A stretch of DNA of 64,000 nt from Alteromonas sp. M12 (GTDB taxonomy: Bacteria; Pseudomonadota; Gammaproteobacteria; Enterobacterales; Alteromonadaceae): contig NZ_CP144164.1 in assembly GCF_037478005.1 (NCBI RefSeq), positions 1,674,001 through 1,738,000 on the forward strand, read 5' to 3'. Below are positions 1 to 9,164 of this stretch, in pieces. Position numbers and translations under genes: made by a program. The notes below the pieces were generated by a model, which had not been told where the DNA came from, did no database searches, and saw only the letters and a program-made list of their open reading frames with translations. Numbering within the stretch: position 1 is the stretch's first letter; each line of letters starts with the position of its first letter.

Positions 1-1537
1 TACCAGAGGCTATCGCAACCGCTTCAGTAGTGATTGTGGTCACGCGGCCGGCTCCGATCATTAAAGTTGGAATATATTGGGCAACACTGACGGAAAAAGC
101 GATCGCTAGAGCACTTAACATTGCGGGTCGCAGCAACATCATGCGAATTTTCCAAAATTGTTGCCAGTAATTGTATCCAAAGCTGGCGGCGACTAATTCA
201 AAATGGCGATCCAGACTCTGAAACGGGCCGCGCAACACAAGGTAGCTATAAGCAAAGGTGAAGGGCAGGTGTGACAGGATTATCCAACCGCTATGATAAC
301 CGCCATTCAAAGCTGTATGTGATATTTGCCAACCATATACCATGCCCAGTTGCGGTAAAAGAATCGCCATTAACCAAATATAATCGGGCAAATAAACTGT
401 GCTTTGACGTTGTAGCTCCAAGGCTAAAATTGCCATGAACACACCTATGACACCACTTAATAAAGCAATGTAGAGGCTGTTCAATAACGGCCCTTGCATA
501 AAAAACCATTCGTCTTGCCATAATCTGAAAGACCAATTTACGCTGCTTAAGGTGTTAATTGTTCCTTGATTGTTCCAGCCTAACGACCAGACCAAAAAAG
601 TCACTAAAATAGCAAGGGTTAACAGACTAAAAAAACCTAACCAATGGGTAAATAGACGGCTAATTCGAACGATTTTTAAATTAGTTCCTTTTACTGCGTG
701 ATTGCGTAAACGTTTGACTGCCCACCATTCATGCAGATAAATGCCGACAATTAAAAGAGCTAACAAAACTAAAAGTACAAGATTACCAACAAAAGCCAAG
801 GTTTGTTGTTCAGCAGTAAAACCGGTCTGCCAGTTATATAGCACGACAGCATAAAGTTCCGGAATATTAGGGCCTACCAATAAACTTATATCTAACACGG
901 ACAAGGAATAGGCCATAGCGGCGAGCAACGCTAAACGTGATTGTTTTAAGATGATAGGAAATACCAACAGCCACCAACTAGCACTTTCGCTGTGTCCTAG
1001 AGCTCTGCCTTGTAACAACCAATTTTTAATCGCTAACTGACGGCCTAAGGCACTGAATATTAATAAAAAGAATGGAACTTCTTTAATACTGATTGCGAAC
1101 AACATTGTGACTAAGCTTTTGTGTGGTAAACCTAGCCATTGTGGTGGGTAATAGCCAAATACTCCCCAAAGGGAGGACCACAGCATACCACCAGAACTAA
1201 ATAAATAAACTAAACCCAAGGCAACGGCTAAATGAGGTAACGATAATAGCGGGGCGAGTCGCTTTTCTAGCGCTTGCCAACGAGGGTTAAAACGATATTG
1301 ACTGTACACCATAAACGCAATGTAAAGCGCCAATAAAGGAGCAAGTAACGATAACGCCAGCGTGCTTAATACCGTAGATGCTAAGCCGTTGTATGCAAAA
1401 AAACGCGCTATATCATTCCAAGATATAGCGACTGAAGGCCATATACCGACGATGATTCCAAATAGGGGAAGTCCTGCCACTAATGTAACAATCAACCAGC
1501 CGGTACTAAGCGTTAAGCGCCGTATTTTTGTTGCCAT
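1..1537 (-). CDS. ABC transporter permease, two-domain, YnjC-like (3' end off the window)
   Basis: This is an inner-membrane permease of a binding-protein-dependent ABC importer. The frame is open from the ATG at 1537 (MATKIRRLTL) to the left edge, about 512 residues, and is rich in hydrophobic helices. Two EAA-type cytoplasmic loops are visible, near residue 180 (GRALGHSESASWW) and near residue 445 (ELVAASFGYNYWQQFW), so it is a fused double permease of the ThiP/FbpB/YnjC type. It overlaps the end of the binding-protein gene by 25 bp, which indicates translational coupling. The ATPase would be expected just beyond the edge. The substrate is unknown; YnjC is the closest architecture I can name. 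Confidence 0.85.
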   Translation of the reverse strand, partial: MATKIRRLTLSTGWLIVTLVAGLPLFGIIVGIWPSVAISWNDIARFFAYNGLASTVLSTLALSLLAPLLALYIAFMVYSQYRFNPRWQALEKRLAPLLSLPHLAVALGLVYLFSSGGMLWSSLWGVFGYYPPQWLGLPHKSLVTMLFAISIKEVPFFLLIFSALGRQLAIKNWLLQGRALGHSESASWWLLVFPIILKQSRLALLAAMAYSLSVLDISLLVGPNIPELYAVVLYNWQTGFTAEQQTLAFVGNLVLLVLLALLIVGIYLHEWWAVKRLRNHAVKGTNLKIVRISRLFTHWLGFFSLLTLAILVTFLVWSLGWNNQGTINTLSSVNWSFRLWQDEWFFMQGPLLNSLYIALLSGVIGVFMAILALELQRQSTVYLPDYIWLMAILLPQLGMVYGWQISHTALNGGYHSGWIILSHLPFTFAYSYLVLRGPFQSLDRHFELVAASFGYNYWQQFWKIRMMLLRPAMLSALAIAFSVSVAQYIPTLMIGAGRVTTITTEAVAIASG

Positions 1538-2745
1538 TGATCTTCAATAACTTGTTGCCATGAGCTATGCAGTTCTTGTTGCGAGGGGAGCGTTGATGCG
1601 GGATCTAATAACGGCCTAATCACCGCAGGATCACCCCAACTGCCATGTAATTTTTGATTCTGTGCTTCTTCACTTAATAAGAAGTTGATCACAACCTTTG
1701 CCCCTGATGGGCTTTGTGCGCCCTTTGGAATAGCCAAATTGTGGCTGTTAGTAATAGCGCCTTGAGTGAAATATAAACGTTGTGCCGAGACCGATATGCG
1801 CTTTTCCTGCTGCTCTTTGTTTAATTGATTTGGATTGAAACTGACGGCCATATCCAATTTGTTTTGTTGAAACAGCAAAAGTTGCTCGGTGTTTGAACTC
1901 GGAAAGGCACGACCTTGTTGCCAGATTAATGGATGCAATTGGTCTAAATATTCCCACAGCAGGGGGAGTAGTTTTGTTTGGGCTTCTGGGGTTGCGAATT
2001 CAAATAATCGTTTATCGTTGTTGCTAAGAGCCACTATAAGTTGCTTCAAAAATGTTGTGCCATGGAACTCTGGCGGTCTTGGATAACTAAGTCGGCCAGG
2101 GTGTTGTTTAGCAGCTTGCAGAATACTTGCCGGTGTGAAGTTTAAGTTCTGTTTGTCAGCACTGTTAAGTGCAAAGATATTCTGATTGGCAATAATGTTG
2201 TACTGGCCTACGCCCCAAGGTACTTCAAATTCTTCTATGGCTACACCAAAATCACTCTGTAACGAAAGTTGTTCGGTGGCCAGCATTGCACTATTGGGAA
2301 TGGTTGACCACAAATTACCGAGTAACAACTGTTGTTGTTTTAAGTAACTGAAATTTTCGCCGTTTATCCAAAGCAAGTCGATGGCACTTTGGTTGCCTGA
2401 CTCGGCTTTTAAACGGCTCACGGCTTCGCTAATATCCGCAACTTTAACGTGGCGCAGACGGATCTTGTAACGACTGGCAATTTCCCGCGCTGCCCAGCGC
2501 AGATAGTCATTGATTGGCTTTGAGCCACCCCATGCGTAAAAATACACGGTCTGGCCTTTAGCTTCAGTTAAGGTTTTTTGCCATTCTGGGCTAGTGGTCA
2601 CTATGGTCGCGGTTGCACGCTGAGTTTCTTGCCCATGGGCAAACGGCATTACGCTACTCAACACAAGCAATAGCATTGTTATTGGCAGGGTAGCTCTGCT
2701 CATCATAGACGTTGTTACTGCCACGTTAAAAGTTCGCCACATCAT
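1513..2745 (-). CDS. ABC transporter substrate-binding protein, YnjB-like
   Basis: Periplasmic solute-binding protein of the same importer as the overlapping downstream permease. The longest frame gives 410 residues. The tandem ATG at 2706/2703 (MMSRATLPITMLLLVLSS) puts a classic signal peptide ending near AHGQ right at the N-terminus, so the true start may be there rather than at 2745. Typical binding-protein stretches are visible (VYFYAWGGSKPINDY near the mature N-terminus, IDLLWINGENF, VPWGVGQYN). The 5' end overlaps the DUF547 gene by 20 bp if the long start is used. The YnjB family has no firmly established ligand, so I assign none. Confidence 0.85.
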   Translation of the reverse strand: MMWRTFNVAVTTSMMSRATLPITMLLLVLSSVMPFAHGQETQRATATIVTTSPEWQKTLTEAKGQTVYFYAWGGSKPINDYLRWAAREIASRYKIRLRHVKVADISEAVSRLKAESGNQSAIDLLWINGENFSYLKQQQLLLGNLWSTIPNSAMLATEQLSLQSDFGVAIEEFEVPWGVGQYNIIANQNIFALNSADKQNLNFTPASILQAAKQHPGRLSYPRPPEFHGTTFLKQLIVALSNNDKRLFEFATPEAQTKLLPLLWEYLDQLHPLIWQQGRAFPSSNTEQLLLFQQNKLDMAVSFNPNQLNKEQQEKRISVSAQRLYFTQGAITNSHNLAIPKGAQSPSGAKVVINFLLSEEAQNQKLHGSWGDPAVIRPLLDPASTLPSQQELHSSWQQVIEDQWQQKYGA

Positions 2746-3631
2746 TCAATCGCCAGTCATAATCTTTAAATGTGATGGGATAGTTGCCTTTTTTAATGAT
2801 ATCACGCTGGATTTGTGCGTTGCTATCACTGTCCACTAATGCGTCACTATACATATTAAGGACGTCGTATAATGAGCTAAATCCTTGCTGTCCTTTTTCA
2901 AAATCTTCACGGTACCATTGGAAAATTGAAGAAAGCGATGCTTCACCTTGTTGTCCTTTTACGATGATTTCGTTACGACTATTATCCGCTAAAAATAAGT
3001 GCATTTGACTATCAAGTTGAGCGTTGAGGTTATCTGCTGTAAAAGCTTCATTGCGAAGGGGAGGGCATGATACTGCAGCACAAACTAATGCCGCATGAAT
3101 ACGGGGCTCTTTAAACCACTGACGAATCATTTCATGCTCAATGTCGTCTAAATTGTGCTTTTTATCCAACAGATTAAAAAATTTCTTACTCCAGGGGGAG
3201 CTAAAAAATGAACCTAAGTCACGAATGGATTGAGCGTCGCCTTGTTTAAATTGCTCCCAGTTATCAACAATTAACTTTAAAGTGTAACCGTTGTAAGCGT
3301 TGATTAAAAAACTCAGTTGTTGTTGCTCATTCCAACCATCATATTGGCTCTTAGTTACACTTGAAAACGCACTTAAAGCTCGTTCTAACGCATCTTTTTT
3401 GAGAACCAATTGTTGGTATTTTACTCGGGTTTGCTTTTTGTCATCGGAGACTTGCACAACGTGCGCTAATAATTGGTTGTAGTTGTCAAAACCATGATCG
3501 AAGTCAGCAGCGTAGGATTTTGCACACACTAAAACAGCAAATAATACACTTGCCATAACACTGTTGATAACGATGTTTTTAATTTTACTTAAAGACGTGA
3601 ACATATTATTTTCCGTTAAACTATCATTCAT
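2726..3631 (-). CDS. DUF547 domain protein, exported
   Basis: A 301-residue protein with an N-terminal signal sequence (hydrophobic core around residues 24-37, cleavage probably after SYA). The conserved DUF547 blocks are present: NAYNGYTLKLI near residue 112 and the motif RIHAALVCAAVSCPPLR in the middle. The biochemical role of DUF547 is not established; some members resemble papain-like folds. It lies 151 bp downstream of the VTT-oxidoreductase and overlaps the binding-protein gene, so it probably belongs to the same transcription unit and acts in the periplasm. The first ATG (MNDSLTENN) could be replaced by the internal MFTSLSK ten residues later, which gives a shorter n-region. Confidence 0.8.
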   Translation of the reverse strand: MNDSLTENNMFTSLSKIKNIVINSVMASVLFAVLVCAKSYAADFDHGFDNYNQLLAHVVQVSDDKKQTRVKYQQLVLKKDALERALSAFSSVTKSQYDGWNEQQQLSFLINAYNGYTLKLIVDNWEQFKQGDAQSIRDLGSFFSSPWSKKFFNLLDKKHNLDDIEHEMIRQWFKEPRIHAALVCAAVSCPPLRNEAFTADNLNAQLDSQMHLFLADNSRNEIIVKGQQGEASLSSIFQWYREDFEKGQQGFSSLYDVLNMYSDALVDSDSNAQIQRDIIKKGNYPITFKDYDWRLNDVANF

Positions 3632-3660
3632 AAAAATGCGTCAAAAAGAAGAAATTCGCA

Positions 3661-3684
3661 GCGATTAACCACTAGGTTAATCGC
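3661..3684. other. Perfect 10-bp hairpin between cluster genes
   Basis: GCGATTAACC, loop ACTA, then GGTTAATCGC. Read on the minus strand it lies 30 bp before the DUF547 start and is followed by a T-rich stretch, so it could attenuate or process the mRNA between the oxidoreductase and DUF547. No classical T-run follows directly. Confidence 0.5.
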
Positions 3685-3782
3685 AACGTTATTATTACCT
3701 TAAAACATTGGTAGGGCGCAGGCATGCTAACTAGCAAGTTAGATATTTGCTTTGCAACAATTCAAAAACGCCGGATACCCAT

Positions 3783-5924
3783 TTATTTACGTCGCCAAGC
3801 GTGAAAACGTTCAACAAATGCCAATAGTTTTTGCGGTGCGTTATTTTTCTTCCAGTTGCCGGCCACGTTTTTATTGGCTTCAGCCATCGTTGGGTAAATA
3901 TGGATCGTACCTAATAGTTTATTCAATCCTAAACCATGTTTCATGGCTAAAACGAATTCGGCTAATAGTTCGCCTGCATTTGCCCCTACTATGGTTGCAC
4001 CGAGTATTTTGTCTTTCCCAGGTTTGGTTAACACTTTAACAAAACCGCGGGCGTGATCATCAGCCAGTGCCCGATCTAGCCCACCAATGTCATACCGAGT
4101 CACTTCTACTTGAATACCTTTTTGCTTAGCGGCTACTTCATTTAGACCTACTGTGGCAATTTCTGGCTCAGCGAAGGTCGCCCAAGGGATAACGCTGTAA
4201 TCCACTTTAAAGATTTTAAAAGGTCTGAACAACGCATTCACTGCTGCATACCAAGCTTGATGGCTCGCAGTGTGAGTGAATTGATAAGGACCTGCAACAT
4301 CTCCAGCGGCCAGAATATTAGGGTACTTGGTTTGTAAAAAGTCATTGGTGATAATAGTACGGTCTGTTTCGATACCAAGTTTCTCTAAACCAAAACCGGT
4401 TAAGTTCGCTTGGCGACCAACAGCGACTAAAATTTTATCAAACGGAATACGTTCTTCTTTACCTTCGTACTCAACAACTAACACATTGCCTTCGCTGGTG
4501 GTTTCCACCGCCATTGCGCTCGTGTTGAGGCGTAAATCGATACCGTCTTTTTCAAGCTGAATTTGTAAATGCTTGGCTGCATCTGGATCTTCTTTACTTA
4601 ATACCTGCTCGCCACGTTCTATTTGTGTCACATGGGTGCCTAAGCGACCAAACGCTTGTGATAATTCACAACCAATTGGACCTCCACCAAGCACTATCAT
4701 GCGTTTAGGTTGTTCTTGAATCTCCCAAAGATTATCTGCAGTTAAGTAGTCAATATCTTTTAAACCTGGGATATCAGGCACAAATGCACGAGCTCCGGTA
4801 GCAATAACAATATTGCGGGTGGTCAGGGATTGCACGCCATCTTCGGTTTGAATATCAACCTGCCACGGAGAAACAATGGTGGCATTACCAATGGCTACAT
4901 TCACGCCCAAGGATTCGTAGCGTTCAACAGAATCATGAGGCTCAATAGATTTAATCACGCTATGTACTTTGTTCATCACCGCTTTAAAATCTACTTTTGG
5001 CGCATCATAGGTTACGCCTGCATTTTGCGAGGTGTGGTGAATGTGGGCTAATTTACTAGCATGTAATAAACTTTTAGATGGCACACAACCGGTATTCAGA
5101 CAGTCACCACCCATTTTATGACGCTCAACTAAGGTTACTTTTGCTTTGATTGCTGCAGCAATATAAGCGGTAACCAAACCGGCTGAACCTGCTCCAATAA
5201 CAACTAGGTTGCGATCGAATTTTTTGGGTTTTTTCCAGCCCTTATAGACACGACGTTGTTGCAATGCACTGAGCATGAATTTAGCGAGAATAGGGAAGAT
5301 ACCCAATAGCACGAAGGATAAAATCAAATCACCAGAAATGATGTCAGACAATTGATTAATTTCGACTAACTGTGTACCTGCGTTAACGTAGACCGCGGTT
5401 CCAATCAACATGCCTATTTGGCTAACCCAATAATAAGTCCAGGTTTTGATACTGGTAACACCCATTACTAAATTAATGATAAAGAAAGGAAATATGGGAA
5501 CTAAGCGCAAACTAAGTAGGTAAAACGCACCGTCTTTTTCGATCCCTTTGTCGATTGACTCAAGCTTTTTCGAAAAGGTACTTTTAACCCAATCACGCAA
5601 TAAAAAGCGAGATGCTAAAAATGCTAAGGTTGCGCCAATACTTGACGCGAATGAGGCAAGTAACAAACCCCAACCAAACCCAAATAATGCGCCTGCACCT
5701 AGCGTCAGAATGGCTGCGCCTGGTACACTCAAGGCCGTTGCCACAGCGTATATAATTAAGTAGCCAAAAAATGCCACTAACCAGTTAGCTTCAATGTATC
5801 CAGCCAATGATTGTTGATTGCTCTTTAAGCTTTCTAGGGTTAGGTATTGGTTAAGATCAAAGATAAAAAAGCTGGCGATTAATGCTGCAATTACTATGAC
5901 CAATATTAAACGTTTACTGTTCAT
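3783..5924 (-). CDS. VTT (TVP38/TMEM64) membrane domain fused to a FAD/NAD(P) disulfide oxidoreductase
   Basis: A 713-residue two-part protein. Residues 1-225 are membrane helices of the VTT/TVP38 family (AILTLGAGALFGFGWG near 71-86, RLVPIFPFFIINLVMG near 140-155). From residue 240 it is a class I pyridine nucleotide-disulfide oxidoreductase: FAD motif GAGSAG at 244-249, redox pair CLNTGC at 275-280, a second dinucleotide motif GGGPIGCE, ATG and GDV FAD motifs, and a dimerisation-domain HIYPTMAE near the C-terminus. Length and active site match mercuric reductase or dihydrolipoamide dehydrogenase, but there is no HMA domain and no C-terminal CC pair, so mercury reduction is unlikely. It begins 7 bp after the TonB receptor gene. 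The substrate is unknown. Confidence 0.9.
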   Translation of the reverse strand: MNSKRLILVIVIAALIASFFIFDLNQYLTLESLKSNQQSLAGYIEANWLVAFFGYLIIYAVATALSVPGAAILTLGAGALFGFGWGLLLASFASSIGATLAFLASRFLLRDWVKSTFSKKLESIDKGIEKDGAFYLLSLRLVPIFPFFIINLVMGVTSIKTWTYYWVSQIGMLIGTAVYVNAGTQLVEINQLSDIISGDLILSFVLLGIFPILAKFMLSALQQRRVYKGWKKPKKFDRNLVVIGAGSAGLVTAYIAAAIKAKVTLVERHKMGGDCLNTGCVPSKSLLHASKLAHIHHTSQNAGVTYDAPKVDFKAVMNKVHSVIKSIEPHDSVERYESLGVNVAIGNATIVSPWQVDIQTEDGVQSLTTRNIVIATGARAFVPDIPGLKDIDYLTADNLWEIQEQPKRMIVLGGGPIGCELSQAFGRLGTHVTQIERGEQVLSKEDPDAAKHLQIQLEKDGIDLRLNTSAMAVETTSEGNVLVVEYEGKEERIPFDKILVAVGRQANLTGFGLEKLGIETDRTIITNDFLQTKYPNILAAGDVAGPYQFTHTASHQAWYAAVNALFRPFKIFKVDYSVIPWATFAEPEIATVGLNEVAAKQKGIQVEVTRYDIGGLDRALADDHARGFVKVLTKPGKDKILGATIVGANAGELLAEFVLAMKHGLGLNKLLGTIHIYPTMAEANKNVAGNWKKNNAPQKLLAFVERFHAWRRK

Positions 5925-5931
5925 GTTGGGT

Positions 5932-8277
5932 TTAAGCCTTAAAATTGTATGTGTAGGTTAACTGAACATTTCTCGGAAGTTCAGGGAAAACTAGAGTTGA
6001 TCCAAAATAGCCGCCCTCAAATACCGGACGCCAATTCTTTTCGTTGGTTAAATTACGCACTTCGAAGCGCAAATTCGATTGTTCAGAAAGAGCAATATTA
6101 GTGTTAATGTTAATGGTTATTTGATCCCGTATAAGTACGCTAGCAAGGTAATCCAGAGGGTAACTTTTAGTGTAAATCGCCGAACCTGAGACATCCCAGT
6201 TATCCAATATCTGATAGCCTGCACTGGCCGAAATTGTCTGCTGTGGAATACCTTGTACTCGTTGGTTTGAAGCTGCAAAACCGGCAAAGTTAGGTGCACC
6301 TATACCCGTGCCTTGAATGATGTCAGGACGAGAGTTGTCAAATGCATCAGCCACTTGCTGAGAGTCTTGTGCACTGGCAGAATTATCATATCGAGCATCT
6401 AAATAGCTATATCCTAGGTTGGCCCATAACGCACGTCCTTGATAAAATACTTGGGCTTCGAAGCCGTCAGCGATAATGCCTGTGTTGCTGCCGTCGCGAT
6501 TGCGTAAACTGCGAGTTTGTTCGAAGATTGACGCATCTGCATACCAAGGTGTGTCGGCAGGAGAGTATTTCATACCCAATTCGTACAACGTGTTTTCGGT
6601 TGCAAAGTTCAGTGGACTGATTTTGTTATCTGCACCTAATACTGTGCCGCCGCCCATGCTGTTTGAGGTTGCTTCGTTATAACTGTATGTCGCATAGGTC
6701 ACCACAGAATCGGTTAATTTGAAACGCGCAGAAGCTGAACCTGAGTATAACCATTTAGAGAATGTATCTTGAGCTGCAATTTGTCCTTGTGGCGGCAAAG
6801 CATCTCTGGCCTCAACATTGTAATGATCGGCGCGAATACCAAGGGTAGTGCTAAAGCGGTCGTTCCAGTCACTTTCCTGTTCAGCAAACAACCCTGTTTG
6901 CCAAGTTGTGGAGTCTGTGGTGTCAGATAATGAAAAGTCATTTACGCCATCTCCATCTACATCGTAGTTGGCGCCGGGAGACACAAATACCCCTGGTCGT
7001 AACTCAACTAATCGAGATTTTTGCGCATCTGTCAGCGGAATTCGACGCTGTTCAATCGTGCCCAACAAATCAATCGGCAAGTCAGCTTCTGTGGTAAATT
7101 GACTGTATCCCAAAACATCGTTGTAACGAATATCAATGCCCCAAGTTGTTTGTTGTTCAGCCTGCCAAATTGAATTTATTTCAAGTCGGTTTTGAGCTGT
7201 TTTGGCACCATCGATAATTTCGACAAAGCTGTTTTGTGCGATTTCTTCGCGCTCTAAATATTGAAAATAACTACGGTTAGTTAAGCTATGAATTGAATTT
7301 AACTCTCGCTGGTAAGTACTATGAAAAACATAGGTTTGTGCCGTATTGATATTATCTGGATCGGTTAGTACTGTGCTGCGGGGAATCTCCACTTCGCCGG
7401 TTGGCGATACAACCGCAAATGCACCGGGAATTAGTGAGCCGTTTGGTTGCACCCCTTGACCGGTAATATACAGGCCATTGTCGATTAAGTTCTGAGTAGG
7501 CCGGTTAATTCCTGCATTATCAGTGAAATCCACGTCATAATATTCGAAACTGATATCCCAGCTCGATTTGTCATCGGGGAGCAGGCGTAATGTCACGAAT
7601 AAATCTTCACTCTGAAATCCGCTATAGTCGAAGTAGCTATCGTTATCGATATACTCGGCACTCACGCGAATCCCACTTTTGCCTTCTTCAATGGCTGTAT
7701 TTATATCTAACTGAGCGCGATAGTGTTGCCAACTGCCTGCATTGGCCTGAAATTTGATATCCGTCCCTGATAAAGAAGCGACTTTGTTGTTTAGGTTAAC
7801 AAAACCACCGTTTCGTTGACTTGTCCCTAAAATGACAGAGGGAGCTCCTTTTACTACATCAATTTGTCCCACGCTGTTAAAAGACAGTGGAATACCAAAG
7901 CCGTTGTTACCTGCTTGACGTCGCATTCCTTGTTGGAATAATTCCCCTAATTGACCACGAATTGTGGGTAGACTCGGTGCGCCAAAGCCACTTGCTGAGT
8001 AGGTGTTTGGCACTAACGTCAGCACGTCTTGCAAATCATCAATAGACAGTTGCTCTAGCATATCAGCAGAAATTGAAGACACTGAGCGAGCGATTTCCGT
8101 TAAGTTTTTATCTTTCCCAAATGGGCCATCGATGACTGCATTTTTAGGCGATAAAACAAGGGCGGGCTGCACTTCGCCTGTCACTATTACATGTTCAATA
8201 TTATTTTCTTGAGCTGCAACGGGATAGGTCATAATCAAACTAACACCGACTAACAACTGCTGTGATTTGGTTACCAT
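5932..8277 (-). CDS. TonB-dependent outer-membrane receptor
   Basis: A 781-residue receptor. The N-terminus has a short signal peptide ending near VAAQEN, followed by a TonB-box-like HVIVTGEV. The plug domain contains IDDLQDVLTLVPN, IRGQLGELF and the QIDVVKGAPSVILG block, here with GTSQRNGGFVNLNNK in place of the usual G-GGxINxxTK. The rest is beta-barrel, ending with the aromatic-rich TYTYNFKA. It is first in a minus-strand cluster with the VTT-oxidoreductase, DUF547 and YnjBC-like genes, so it probably imports the same unknown ligand. A TTCCAA-N4-TTGGAA palindrome at 8345-8360 lies upstream and may be an operator. Confidence 0.93.
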   Translation of the reverse strand: MVTKSQQLLVGVSLIMTYPVAAQENNIEHVIVTGEVQPALVLSPKNAVIDGPFGKDKNLTEIARSVSSISADMLEQLSIDDLQDVLTLVPNTYSASGFGAPSLPTIRGQLGELFQQGMRRQAGNNGFGIPLSFNSVGQIDVVKGAPSVILGTSQRNGGFVNLNNKVASLSGTDIKFQANAGSWQHYRAQLDINTAIEEGKSGIRVSAEYIDNDSYFDYSGFQSEDLFVTLRLLPDDKSSWDISFEYYDVDFTDNAGINRPTQNLIDNGLYITGQGVQPNGSLIPGAFAVVSPTGEVEIPRSTVLTDPDNINTAQTYVFHSTYQRELNSIHSLTNRSYFQYLEREEIAQNSFVEIIDGAKTAQNRLEINSIWQAEQQTTWGIDIRYNDVLGYSQFTTEADLPIDLLGTIEQRRIPLTDAQKSRLVELRPGVFVSPGANYDVDGDGVNDFSLSDTTDSTTWQTGLFAEQESDWNDRFSTTLGIRADHYNVEARDALPPQGQIAAQDTFSKWLYSGSASARFKLTDSVVTYATYSYNEATSNSMGGGTVLGADNKISPLNFATENTLYELGMKYSPADTPWYADASIFEQTRSLRNRDGSNTGIIADGFEAQVFYQGRALWANLGYSYLDARYDNSASAQDSQQVADAFDNSRPDIIQGTGIGAPNFAGFAASNQRVQGIPQQTISASAGYQILDNWDVSGSAIYTKSYPLDYLASVLIRDQITININTNIALSEQSNLRFEVRNLTNEKNWRPVFEGGYFGSTLVFPELPRNVQLTYTYNFKA

Positions 8278-8686
8278 TGCTGTTCCTATAATTAATCACT
8301 CTGAGCCTAGAGACCTAGCGCCGCCGATTTTTATTGCACACTTATTCCAAATAATTGGAAATTTAGTCATATATATGAAAAATAATTATGCCTTAGGTTG
8401 CCCTATAAGAGACTAATTTCCTAATCCCATTGGCAAATACCCATTTATAAATTGGCGTTATACAAAATCCAATTGCCGTTATTGGTCTCTAAAAATCCAC
8501 TACTTAGCGTGAAAGCTATATTGAATTTAAAAAACCTGAAAGAAAAATTAGAAAACTCGGTCTGATGTTATTCCTGTTCTCAGGTCGATGGCAGTAGAGG
8601 GGGCTTAAATCTTACCTACGCCAATAACTGCGTCGATAAAAGACGTTTAACAATATCAAAATCAACTGTGCTACTAAGGAATTTAA
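8278..8686. promoter_or_regulatory. Divergent control region with nested inverted repeats
   Basis: A 409-bp gap between the receptor (minus) and the DoxX-like gene (plus). It contains a TTCCAA-ATAA-TTGGAA palindrome at 8345-8360. It also has a long-range inverted repeat, AGAGACTAAT at 8408-8417 with ATTGGTCTCT at 8481-8490, enclosing AATTGG/CCAATT (8450-8455 and 8469-8474). A CCTG-TTCT-CAGG mini-hairpin lies near 8572-8583. I do not recognise a known riboswitch class. No coding frame is convincing. Confidence 0.45.
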
Positions 8687-9109
8687 ATGAGTGAAGTACT
8701 TCCTAACGAAATTCGGAGCCGCTTACAGTGGTCTCTTTTATCACTAAGACTAGGGGTTTTCCTCGTCATGTTTGTTTGGACATTAGATAAATTTGTCAAT
8801 CCAGGACACAGTATCAAAATTTTTGAGCATTTTTATTCTATACCGGGGATGGGAGAAACTATGGCTTATGTGCTAGGCGCATTACAGCTTATTTTAGTGT
8901 TCGCTTTTTTAGCCGGTGTGAAAAAACGTTTGACGTACGGACTTATTTTCTTACTCCATGGCGGCTCAACTTTATCTGCAATGGGGCAGTATTTTGATGC
9001 CTTCAATAACTTATTGTTTTTTGCTGCATGGCCTATGTGGGCAGCGTGTTTCGCCCTTTATTTACTGCGCTCAGAAGATACTAAGTTTACCCTCGCCAAA
9101 TTATCATAA
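8687..9109 (+). CDS. DoxX-like four-helix inner-membrane protein
   Basis: A 140-residue membrane protein with four predicted helices, around residues 18-37 (LRLGVFLVMFVWTLDKFV), 58-77, 82-103 and 108-128. The N-terminal LRLxxGxxF-x-x-DKF pattern and the size fit the DoxX/YphA group, whose members are poorly characterised and sometimes linked to thiol redox or sulfur metabolism. The start is supported by AAGGAA about 8 bp upstream of the ATG. It is monocistronic, ending before a strong hairpin terminator at 9131-9164. It is divergent from the receptor cluster and may share its regulation. Confidence 0.7.
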   Translation: MSEVLPNEIRSRLQWSLLSLRLGVFLVMFVWTLDKFVNPGHSIKIFEHFYSIPGMGETMAYVLGALQLILVFAFLAGVKKRLTYGLIFLLHGGSTLSAMGQYFDAFNNLLFFAAWPMWAACFALYLLRSEDTKFTLAKLS

Positions 9110-9130
9110 TAACGCAACACGTTTTGATTC

Positions 9131-9164
9131 AAGTAAAGTCGCTACTCCAGCGACTTTACTTTAA
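9131..9164 (+). terminator. Rho-independent terminator, probably bidirectional
   Basis: A perfect 13-bp stem, AAGTAAAGTCGCT, with loop ACTCC and the complementary arm at 9149-9161, T-rich beyond. It closes the DoxX-like gene and abuts the broken hydrolase on the other strand. Confidence 0.85.

Noticed and set aside
3783..5924. Calling the flavoenzyme mercuric reductase
   Set aside because: The active-site pair is shared by all class I reductases; there is no N-terminal HMA domain, no C-terminal CC pair, and no mer genes nearby.
8560..8610. A CTGAGA string on the minus strand upstream of the TonB receptor, hinting at a thiamine riboswitch
   Set aside because: The rest of the TPP-riboswitch consensus (GGGGTGC before it, ACCTGAT and the conserved P3/P4 pairing after it) is absent.
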